Source of the DNA: Vulcanimicrobiota bacterium
GTDB lineage: Bacteria; Vulcanimicrobiota; Xenobia; Xenobiales; JADMJV01
Length of the DNA: 15,319 nucleotides
Direction: 5' to 3'
Assembly (NCBI GenBank): GCA_023447635.1
Contig: JAEXNA010000226.1
Coordinates: forward strand, 1 to 15,319
Of the stretch, positions 1 to 6,204 are shown in pieces. Within the stretch, counting starts at the first letter, position 1, and every line of letters begins with the position of its first letter. A model generated the notes under the pieces. The model did not search any database. It was not told where the DNA came from and saw nothing but the letters and a program-made list of their open reading frames with translations. A program made the position numbers and the translations under genes.

Positions 1-1692
1 TCCTTGCTGTACGAGAACGGCAAGCTCACTCGGGCCGCGACCCGAGGGGACGGGAGGGTGGGAGAGGACATCACCGCCAACGTTCTGACCATCAACGCGA
101 TCCCCAGGCATCTCGACCTGGACTCCCCTCCCCCCTTACTCGAAGTACGGGGCGAGATCTTCATGCCCGTGAGCTCGTTCCGGGCCCTCAACGAGCGCCA
201 GGCCCAGGCCGGAGGGAAGCTGTTCGCCAACCCGCGCAACGCGGCCGCCGGTTCGCTGCGCCAGAAAGACTCCAGCATCACCGCCTCGCGCAACCTCTCG
301 TTCTTCGCCTACCAGATGGGCGCGCTCGAAGGCGGGCCGACCTTCAGCAAGCACGCCGAGACCCTGCAGTACCTGAAAGAAGCCGGCTTCCCCGTCAGCG
401 ACGCGATCAAAGTTCTCGGCACCCTCGAAGAGATACACGCCTACTGCCTGCACTGGCAGGCCAATCGCCACGCCAACGACTTCGAGATCGACGGCGTGGT
501 AATCAAGGTCGACGACCTGGCTCAGCGCCAGGAGTTGGGGTCGACCTCGAAAGCGCCCCGCTGGGCTATCGCCTATAAGTTCCCGCCGGAAGAGCAGACC
601 ACGCTCCTCAAAGGGATTATGGTCTCGATCGGACGGTCCGGGAAGGCGACCCCGTTCGCCGTCCTCAAACCCGTCGTGGTGGGCGGATCCACTGTGAAAC
701 TGGCGACTCTTCATAACGAAGACCAGGTCGCGCTCAAGGACGTGCGTCCCGGCGATACCGTGATCGTTCGCAAGGCGGGAGACGTGATCCCCGAAGTGGT
801 CGGTCCCGTGCTCTCCTTGAGGCCGGAGGGGCTGGCGGTCTGGCAGTTCCCGGGGACCTGTCCGGAATGCGGGGCTCCTTTGCAGCGGCAGGAGGGTGGG
901 AGCGACACCTTCTGCACCAGCGCTGAATGCCCCAAGCAGTTGGAGCAGCGCATCGCCCATTTCACCTCTCGGGGCGCCATGGATATCGAGGGCCTGGGCG
1001 AGCGCACCGTGCAGATCTTCATGAAAAACGGGCTGCTCCACAACCTGGCCGACGTCTACTACCTGGACTTCGAGAAGGTGGGAGGGTTGGAGGGGTTCGG
1101 TTCCACCTCGGTCGAGAATCTGAAGCGAGCCCTGGAGGCGTCCAAAGAGCGCCCTCTGTCCAACCTTCTGATCGGTCTTGGCATCCGCCATCTTGGCGTC
1201 ACCGGTTCGCGAGTGCTGGCCAAAGCGTTCGGTCATCTGGACCGCCTGCTGGAGGCGACAGCGGAGGAGATTGCTGCGGTGGAGGGGATTGGAGGCACCA
1301 TCGCCGAGAGCGTCTTCGACTTCCTTTCCCAGCCGGCGAACCGGGAGATGTTGGAGAGGATGAAACTGGCTGGAGTGAACTTCACCGGCCCTCAACCCTC
1401 GAACCTGGAGCCGACGCTGGCCGGGATGTCGGTCGTGGTGACGGGCACCTTCCAGGGTTTCTCTCGCGAAGGCGCCGAGGAAGCGATCAAAGAGCGCGGA
1501 GGCAAGTCGCCCGGCAGCGTTTCGAAAAAGACCACCGCGGTGGTGCTGGGAGAGGCGCCCGGCGCGGCCAAAATCAGCAAAGCGCGCCAACTGGGCATTC
1601 CGATCCTGGACGAAGCTGGTTTTGTCCGACTGCTGGAGACCGGCCAGATGCCCTCCCCAGCGGAGGCGCCTGGAGAAGACGCGCCCGCTTGA
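1..1692 (+). CDS. ligA: NAD-dependent DNA ligase LigA, 5'-truncated by window edge
   Basis: LigA seals nicks during replication and repair using NAD+ as the adenylate donor. The reading frame is open from base 1, and about 563 residues are visible of the usual roughly 670. The true start and the catalytic KxDG lysine lie upstream; the window opens just after that motif. Counting from the codon at position 4, the nucleotidyltransferase motifs EVRGEIF (about 47-53), FEIDGVVIKV (160-169) and APRWAIAYKFP (184-194) are intact. They are followed by the OB fold, a four-cysteine zinc finger (C286, C289, C304, C309), helix-hairpin-helix repeats (about 325-440) and a C-terminal BRCT domain (about 472-550). 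All are in the standard order with no frameshift. The final dozen residues are a Pro/Ala-rich tail. Identity is very secure. The internal TTG at position 4 is not a start. Confidence 0.98.
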   Translation, partial: SLLYENGKLTRAATRGDGRVGEDITANVLTINAIPRHLDLDSPPPLLEVRGEIFMPVSSFRALNERQAQAGGKLFANPRNAAAGSLRQKDSSITASRNLSFFAYQMGALEGGPTFSKHAETLQYLKEAGFPVSDAIKVLGTLEEIHAYCLHWQANRHANDFEIDGVVIKVDDLAQRQELGSTSKAPRWAIAYKFPPEEQTTLLKGIMVSIGRSGKATPFAVLKPVVVGGSTVKLATLHNEDQVALKDVRPGDTVIVRKAGDVIPEVVGPVLSLRPEGLAVWQFPGTCPECGAPLQRQEGGSDTFCTSAECPKQLEQRIAHFTSRGAMDIEGLGERTVQIFMKNGLLHNLADVYYLDFEKVGGLEGFGSTSVENLKRALEASKERPLSNLLIGLGIRHLGVTGSRVLAKAFGHLDRLLEATAEEIAAVEGIGGTIAESVFDFLSQPANREMLERMKLAGVNFTGPQPSNLEPTLAGMSVVVTGTFQGFSREGAEEAIKERGGKSPGSVSKKTTAVVLGEAPGAAKISKARQLGIPILDEAGFVRLLETGQMPSPAEAPGEDAPA

Positions 1693-1872
1693 GGGAATCG
1701 CGCCCGGAGGGGCTCACCTCGGCCGGAACTCGGGTTGCCTCGACAGTGTGGAAAGCTATATCCACCTCTCATCCTCCCGTGAGAAACGACGCGAGAGATT
1801 GCCGACGCTTAGCCTGTCTCTCTCCATCGCTGAGGTCTACCAGAACCTCTTCTGACCTCTGAAAACGAAGAC

Positions 1873-1898
1873 GGCCGACTCCCCTGGGGGAGCCAGCC
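1873..1898 (-). terminator. Possible terminator hairpin after the ATP-grasp gene
   Basis: A C-rich/G-rich dyad (CTCCC / GGGAG around a 4-nt loop, flanked by GGC / GCC) sits 25 bases beyond the minus-strand stop at 1923. Read on the minus strand it is followed by GTCTTCGTTTTC, only a weak T-rich tract. It could end the ATP-grasp transcript, or simply separate it from convergent ligA. The rest of 1693-1922 holds nothing else I can recognise. Confidence 0.35.
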
Positions 1899-1922
1899 GC
1901 TGCTGTCGTGGACCAGCGAAAG

Positions 1923-3188
1923 CTAGCTGCTGTAGAGTTCGATGCGGATGTTGCTGACAGCGTGATTTAGCGCGTCCTCGACGACCTTGGTCTCGGGGTG
2001 GCGCACGATCAGCCAGCCTTCGCCTTCGTAGGACAGGCCCTTGGGTTCACCGGGGCGAGGGATACGCATATCGGTGACCAGGTCGCCCAGGTCGTGCAGG
2101 GTCTGCTCCAGGCCGTGCACGGTGCGCACGCGACCGGCGCCCATTCCGCGCAGGAAGGCGCAGCCGGCAGCATATTTGCGCTCCTTGGGCGGGTCGAACA
2201 CGCCGTGGATCATCAGGCGGCACCAGCCGGTGAAGAAGTCGATGTCGTGAGCCCGATTGATCAGCGGCATGATCTGCACGCCCGGCGGACGCGCCGCCAC
2301 CTCGCCGAGGGTCACACTCCCGTCGGCCTTTCGGAACCACTCCATGTGGGACAGTCCGGTCTTCATACCGAGCGCCTTCAGAGCGGCCCGTCCGGCCTTA
2401 CGAATATCGTCATACTCGGGCGAATCGACCTCGCGGGGCAGCAGCACCTGATACTGGATCCAGGGGTTGCGCATGGCATCGAGCGGGGTCGGAATGTAGC
2501 GAGTCAAAGAGTGCCAGATCGGCTTGCCCTCGATCGAGACGGTCTCGAACGAATGCTCTTTGCCGGTCACCCACTCTTCGATCTGCAGGGGACGCTCGTC
2601 GCTGACCATACTGGCGCGCAGCACTTCGGCCATCGTCTCCTTGTCTTCCACCCGGAAGGTCGACTGGGTGGCCGCGCCGTCGATCGGCTTGACGCAGACC
2701 GGGTAGCCGATCTTTTCCAGGAACGCCCAGGCCTCTTTCTCGTTGTGAGCGGCCGCCGAACGGGCGGTGGGAACCTTGGCCTTGCGCCACAGCTCTTTCA
2801 TCCGGTCCTTGTCGCGGAAGTTCTTCACCGTCTCCGCCCCGAGCCCCTCGACTCCGAGGCGCTCGCGAACTTCGGCGAGCTGAACCTGGATCTGCTCCGT
2901 CGGTCCCAGGATGCGGTGAATCTTGCCGAACATACGGCTGAGCCCTTCGGCGGCCCAGTGCAGATGGTCGGTATCGAGACAATCCTTCACCTGCCAGTGG
3001 CCGGCGAAGCGCGAGTACATCTCGTAGGGCAGCAACTCCTGAGGCTCCTGGCTGATCACGCCAAGGCGGATCTCAGGCATGTTGACCAGGGCGTTGAGAA
3101 ACAGTTTGGTATTTTCCGAGAAAAACGGACAGACGTATATGACAAACACAGAAGCCGTATACGTCACCCTGGCACAGGAGCCTTCCAT
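1923..3188 (-). CDS. ATP-grasp domain protein (carboxylate-amine ligase-like)
   Basis: This 421-residue protein has the ATP-grasp layout. An N-terminal Rossmann-like pre-domain covers about residues 14-115, followed by KDRMKELWRKAKVPTARS (127-144). The ATP-contacting strand is YPVCVKPIDGAA (K167), the hinge is IEEWVTGKEHSFE (203-215), and the metal/ATP-binding strand is HMEWFRKADGSVTLGEVAARPPG (281-303). Such enzymes join an acyl phosphate made from ATP to an amine or thiol; the substrate here cannot be told. The usual ExN metal-binding pair reads E296-V-A298, so the Asn is replaced by Ala. The start is uncertain. ATG at 3188 is used, but GTG codons 8 and 14 would begin nearer the family's hydrophobic first strand (VFVIYVCPFF). 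It stands alone, convergent with ligA and divergent from the GST remnant. Confidence 0.9.
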   Translation of the reverse strand: MEGSCARVTYTASVFVIYVCPFFSENTKLFLNALVNMPEIRLGVISQEPQELLPYEMYSRFAGHWQVKDCLDTDHLHWAAEGLSRMFGKIHRILGPTEQIQVQLAEVRERLGVEGLGAETVKNFRDKDRMKELWRKAKVPTARSAAAHNEKEAWAFLEKIGYPVCVKPIDGAATQSTFRVEDKETMAEVLRASMVSDERPLQIEEWVTGKEHSFETVSIEGKPIWHSLTRYIPTPLDAMRNPWIQYQVLLPREVDSPEYDDIRKAGRAALKALGMKTGLSHMEWFRKADGSVTLGEVAARPPGVQIMPLINRAHDIDFFTGWCRLMIHGVFDPPKERKYAAGCAFLRGMGAGRVRTVHGLEQTLHDLGDLVTDMRIPRPGEPKGLSYEGEGWLIVRHPETKVVEDALNHAVSNIRIELYSS

Positions 3189-3226
3189 CCTGTCGATCTC
3201 GAGCCGAACCGAACGACCATAGTAGG

Positions 3227-3258
3227 AAGGCCTCCACGATAGTGTCGTATCAGGCCTT
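3227..3258. promoter_or_regulatory. Nested inverted repeat in the divergent ATP-grasp/GST gap
   Basis: AAGGCCT (3227-3233) pairs with AGGCCTT (3252-3258). Inside it ACGA (3236-3239) pairs with TCGT (3245-3248) around TAGTG. Together this gives an 11-bp bulged stem in the 104-bp gap between divergently transcribed genes. It may be an operator or an RNA hairpin in the GST leader, 23 bases before its ribosome site. No protein is assigned. Confidence 0.4.
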
Positions 3259-3292
3259 ACAAACTGGCCGCGAGGCCCCGAAGGAGTCCCCG

Positions 3293-3532
3293 ATGAAGCT
3301 TTATGGAGTTCCCCCCACCCGCGCCATTCGCGCCCTCTGGCTAATCAACGAACTCGGTCTCGATTGCGAGATGGTCGTCGACTTTGTGGCGGCCTATACG
3401 TTGGACTGGGCCAACGAAGTCGATATGCTCGCTGAAGCGCCCCGCCTGCAGCGCTACGTCAAGGAGATGTACGAACGTCCCAAGGCGCCTCCCACCATCA
3501 AGGAGGCGATGGTCCAATTCGGCTGGGCCTGA
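3293..3532 (+). pseudogene. Glutathione S-transferase remnant with in-frame central deletion
   Basis: The ATG at 3293 follows a good ribosome site (AAGGAG 3281-3286, 6-nt spacing) and encodes 79 residues. Residues 1-28 (MKLYGVPPTRAIRALWLINELG...) are a typical GST N-terminal thioredoxin-fold beginning. Residues 30-79 (DFVAAYTLDWANEVDML...YERPKAPPTIKEA) are a typical C-terminal end of the GST helical domain. A normal family member has about 200 residues, so roughly 120-130 residues are missing, with the junction near 3374-3385. The lost part includes the cis-proline glutathione-binding segment and most helices, so GST activity is unlikely. The frame is intact and both ends are well preserved, suggesting a recent deletion, or less likely an assembly join. 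An upstream in-frame GTG at 3242 exists but lacks a ribosome site. Confidence 0.75.
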
Positions 3533-3556
3533 AGTTTCCTAAAGGAGACTCTCCGG

Positions 3557-3597
3557 CGCCCGCAAAGTAGCAAAACGGGATCTTTTGCGAGCGGGCG
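3557..3597 (+). promoter_or_regulatory. Stem-loop immediately upstream of the cyclase ribosome site
   Basis: CGCCCGC (3557-3563) pairs with GCGGGCG (3591-3597), and within it GCAAAA (3570-3575) pairs with TTTTGC (3583-3588) around a 7-nt loop. The hairpin ends two bases before the putative Shine-Dalgarno GAGGG (3600-3604) of the cyclase gene. It could influence translation of the cyclase or protect the end of the upstream transcript. It lacks a trailing T-tract, so it is not a standard terminator. Confidence 0.5.
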
Positions 3598-3614
3598 ATG
3601 AGGGACGGCGTGTC

Positions 3615-5096
3615 ATGTTGATTTTCACTCTGGATGGCGAGGTGTTGGTGCTGATCGTGGCCACCGATAACGGGGCCCCCAAAGCGATCCGCTCCACCGC
3701 CAAAACCTTCGTGATCGGCAGCGCCCCGAACTGTAACCTGGTCATGCCCGACGCCGCGCCCAAACACGCCCGCATCGAGCGGGTGGGCGACCAGATCACG
3801 CTCAGCGATCTGAACTCGCCCGGCGGCACTTTCGTCAACGAAAAGCGGGTCAGTCAGGTCCAACTCAAAACTGGCGACCAGATCGTGCTGGCTCCCTCCC
3901 CCAAGCGCAGCTTCCCCGTCGCCCCTATCCCCAAGGTGTCGGCCGCCAGCATGAAGGGTAACCAGGGGTTGCTGCACCTGAGCGTCGCGTTGGGAAAACC
4001 CGGCCCGCTGGAAGAGAAGCTGGACGAGATCCTGGAGTACTCCCTGCAGTTGGGCAGCTTCGACCGGGCCGCCATCTGGGTGCACGACCCTTCAAAACAG
4101 GGCGAGTTTCTGCACCACCGACACCGTCAGCTTCCCGGCTGGCCCGCCCCCGAGGTCAGCCAGACCGTCCTGCGCGAGGTGCTCAAGGGCGAGGCGCTGA
4201 TCATCGGCGACGCCGCTCTGGACGCCCGGGTAGAAAAAGCCATGAGCCTGCAGATGCAGAACGTCCGCACCTGCGTTGCCCTGCCGCTGCGCACGGTCGA
4301 CCGGGTCTGGGGCGTTCTGTACCTGGACTGCCTGGACCCGCGCCCCCTGGCCAGCGAGGAAGAGCATGAGTTCCTGGTCGGCTTTGCCGCCCTGGCGGCC
4401 GTGGCGGTGGCCAACAGTTGGCTTAGCGCACGGGCCCAGAGCGAGTCGATCATCAAAGACCGACTGACCCGCTTCTTCCCACCCAACGCCATCGAGAAGA
4501 TCGTCAATCAGCCCAAAGGGCGACTGGGCGGGCAAGAGCTCAACGTCACCATCCTGTTCTGCGACATCCGCAACTACACCGGGATCAGCTTCGAGCAGCC
4601 GCCCCGCCGGGTGGCCGCCTGGCTGAACGACTATTTCGCCCGCATCGTTCCCGTGGTCTTCGCTAACGGCGGAACGCTAGAGAAGTACATCGGTGACGCC
4701 ATGCTGGCGATCTGGGGCGCTCCCCTACCGATGACCCCGGCCGAGCAGGCGCTGCGTGCCTGCCGGGCGGCCGTCCAGGTGCAGCGAGCAGCGATGGAGT
4801 TCTCGAGAGCCTGGCCCGATCTGCCCTGCCAGGTGGGCATCGGAATCCATCACGGCCCGGCCTACGTCGGTACCATCGGGCACGAAAGCTACCTGCAGTA
4901 CGCCGCCTTCGGTTCGACCACCAACCTGGCGGCCCGGCTGTGCTCGGCGGCCGGTCCAGGCGAGACGATCCTGAGCAAGTATCTGGCCGACCTGCTGCCG
5001 CCCTCACAGTTCCGCACCGCACCGCGCCCGGCCGTGCACGCCAAAGGGTTCCCTGACGCCGTCGAAATCTGCGTTCTGGAAGCGCTGCAGAAGTAG
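3615..5096 (+). CDS. FHA-GAF-class III adenylate/guanylate cyclase
   Basis: This 493-residue cytoplasmic signalling protein has three domains: FHA (about 30-95), GAF (about 125-270) and a class III nucleotide cyclase catalytic domain (about 310-475). The last makes cAMP or cGMP from ATP or GTP. Metal-binding aspartates are D317 (LFCDIRNYT) and D361 (YIGDAMLAIW). The purine-contacting lysine is K357, and the transition-state pair is N437 and R441 (TTNLAARL). The second purine-selecting position, normally Asp or Thr, is Ala430 (QYAAFGSTTN). In the FHA domain the phosphothreonine-contacting Arg, Ser and Asn positions read Ser, Ala and Gly. ATG 3615 is preferred over TTG 3585 because the TTG lies inside a hairpin and the FHA fold begins after the ATG; GAGGG lies 10 bases upstream. 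No membrane segment or response-regulator domain is present. Confidence 0.95.
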   Translation: MLIFTLDGEVLVLIVATDNGAPKAIRSTAKTFVIGSAPNCNLVMPDAAPKHARIERVGDQITLSDLNSPGGTFVNEKRVSQVQLKTGDQIVLAPSPKRSFPVAPIPKVSAASMKGNQGLLHLSVALGKPGPLEEKLDEILEYSLQLGSFDRAAIWVHDPSKQGEFLHHRHRQLPGWPAPEVSQTVLREVLKGEALIIGDAALDARVEKAMSLQMQNVRTCVALPLRTVDRVWGVLYLDCLDPRPLASEEEHEFLVGFAALAAVAVANSWLSARAQSESIIKDRLTRFFPPNAIEKIVNQPKGRLGGQELNVTILFCDIRNYTGISFEQPPRRVAAWLNDYFARIVPVVFANGGTLEKYIGDAMLAIWGAPLPMTPAEQALRACRAAVQVQRAAMEFSRAWPDLPCQVGIGIHHGPAYVGTIGHESYLQYAAFGSTTNLAARLCSAAGPGETILSKYLADLLPPSQFRTAPRPAVHAKGFPDAVEICVLEALQK

Positions 5097-5106
5097 CGCT
5101 CAGGCT

Positions 5107-5122
5107 CGCTGTTACCGCAGCG
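5107..5122. terminator. Small hairpin between convergent genes
   Basis: CGCTG (5107-5111) and CAGCG (5118-5122) form a 5-bp stem with a 6-nt loop. It lies in the 31-bp gap between the convergent cyclase and hydrolase stops. No T-tract follows on either strand, so a role in ending transcription is only suggested by position. Confidence 0.25.
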
Positions 5123-5127
5123 GGGCC

Positions 5128-5976
5128 CTACCCTACCCGGTCGAGGCGGGGCAAGTAGACCGCGCTGGCGCCGTGCACCGTGGCGTCCACCAGGCGAGCC
5201 AGACGGTTCGTCACACCGTTGCTCCAGGGCGGAAGCTGCCCGGCCGGCTGGCAGGCGGAAAAGCTGTGCAGGCTCTCCTTGCTGTCCGGCGCCAAACTGG
5301 CCCAGAGCGGACGACCGGTCACCATCGGCACCAGATCGCTGGTGTTGTAGTGGTGAGCGTAGGTCGGACCTTTGGGGTAAGTGGCGGCCGCTCCGCCCAG
5401 GGTGGTGACTTCGATGTGGGCCAGCTTCGCTTCGGCCTCACTGGCGCTGTGGCCACTGGCCGCCAACTCCTTGTTCACCTGATATAGCGCCGCGCTGATG
5501 ATCAGAGCGCCCTGGCTGTGACCGACCAGGCTCAGCTGACGGCCAGTCTCGACGGCCTGCTGGACCAGGCGGGCGGTGGTGGTGATGGCCTTGTTCTCGG
5601 CGGTGTGAAGGTTCAGTTTGTCGCCCACGCACTGGGCCAGGTCGTTCACCAGGCCGCGCGTCGAGTTGTGCACTCCGACAACTCGGAAGCCGCGGTCGGC
5701 CATCGCCTGCAGGTCGGCGCTTTGCAGCGCCAGGTCGGTCATGATGCCGTTGACCATCACCACATCGCCCTGAATCTCGGCGCCGTTGCTGGGCACGAAG
5801 TGGTCCAGGTCGCCCAGGGCGCTGTCAGGAGAGGCGGTCTTGCCGCCCGCGACCACCAGTTGGCCGTCGTGCTGCCAGTCGGTGCGGGTGTCCAGGCTCC
5901 AGCCGGCCGGGGGACGCTGGTTCGAAGCGAAGTGGTTCGTCCAGGTCGAGAAGGTCGAAGAAACAGCGGCGGCCAT
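5128..5976 (-). CDS. Alpha/beta hydrolase (lipase-like, GHSQG)
   Basis: This 282-residue protein has an alpha/beta-hydrolase core. The strand DVVMVNGIMTD (71-81) is followed by the nucleophile elbow LVGHSQGALI with Ser154. A likely acid lies in HYNTSDLVPMV (Asp214) and a likely histidine in SLHSFSA (His237), the order seen in class 3-type lipases. No signal peptide or transmembrane segment is visible, so it is probably cytoplasmic or exported by an unusual route. The substrate is unknown. The ATG at 5976 is preceded by TTGGAG only two bases away, so the initiation signal is weak. No better in-frame start follows within the first 70 residues. It is convergent with the cyclase and divergent from the molybdoenzyme gene. 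Confidence 0.8.
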   Translation of the reverse strand: MAAAVSSTFSTWTNHFASNQRPPAGWSLDTRTDWQHDGQLVVAGGKTASPDSALGDLDHFVPSNGAEIQGDVVMVNGIMTDLALQSADLQAMADRGFRVVGVHNSTRGLVNDLAQCVGDKLNLHTAENKAITTTARLVQQAVETGRQLSLVGHSQGALIISAALYQVNKELAASGHSASEAEAKLAHIEVTTLGGAAATYPKGPTYAHHYNTSDLVPMVTGRPLWASLAPDSKESLHSFSACQPAGQLPPWSNGVTNRLARLVDATVHGASAVYLPRLDRVG

Positions 5977-6049
5977 GTCTCCAATCTAAGGCCAGGTCGC
6001 CCCGAGTTCGTCAAAGAACCGTTAAATAGCGACCCGGCTTACCGCCGAT

Positions 6050-6185
6050 TCGAGCAAAATCTCGACAGTCGGAGCAAGATACGGGCAGACAGCCCCCGGA
6101 GCCCCGGCCTAGAATAAGCTAGGCCTTGCTCTGCCCGGTCCCCTACTGGGCAGAGCCGCGAGGTCAACGTTCGTGCCTACGAACG
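6050..6185 (+). promoter_or_regulatory. Multi-stem-loop 5' leader of the molybdoenzyme gene
   Basis: Four perfect stems lie in series: TCGAG 6050-6054 / CTCGA 6061-6065; GGCCTAG 6106-6112 / CTAGGCC 6119-6125; a 9-bp stem GCTCTGCCC 6128-6136 / GGGCAGAGC 6148-6156; and CGTTCGT 6168-6174 / ACGAACG 6179-6185. The last ends 7 bases before the GGAGGTG ribosome site (6193-6199). This density of uninterrupted pairing suggests a structured untranslated leader such as a riboswitch or protein-binding RNA. I could not match it to a known riboswitch by eye. A Moco-sensing RNA is a natural hypothesis given the gene downstream. Confidence 0.55.
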
Positions 6186-6204
6186 GCTATTTGGAGGTGA
6201 AGAG

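Noticed and set aside
136..1590. 484-codon open frame antisense to ligA
   Set aside because: The plus strand is unmistakable LigA with all motifs; the antisense text has no family features and arises from GC-rich codon bias.
1693..1922. Possible small RNA or tRNA between ligA and the ATP-grasp gene
   Set aside because: No cloverleaf, no promoter-like boxes and no extended conserved-looking structure beyond one short hairpin.
1998..3242. 414-codon open frame antisense to the ATP-grasp gene
   Set aside because: Mirror-frame shadow of a clear ATP-grasp protein; its translation is low-complexity Arg/Gly/His-rich without any recognisable domain.
3585..3614. Upstream TTG start for the cyclase
   Set aside because: The TTG lies inside a hairpin and adds ten residues before the FHA fold; ATG 3615 has a GAGGG site upstream.
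5984..6014. TTGACG / TTAGAT promoter-like pair on the minus strand before the GHSQG hydrolase
   Set aside because: The spacer is 19 bases and the -10 box lies so close to the ATG that the transcript would lack the putative ribosome site.
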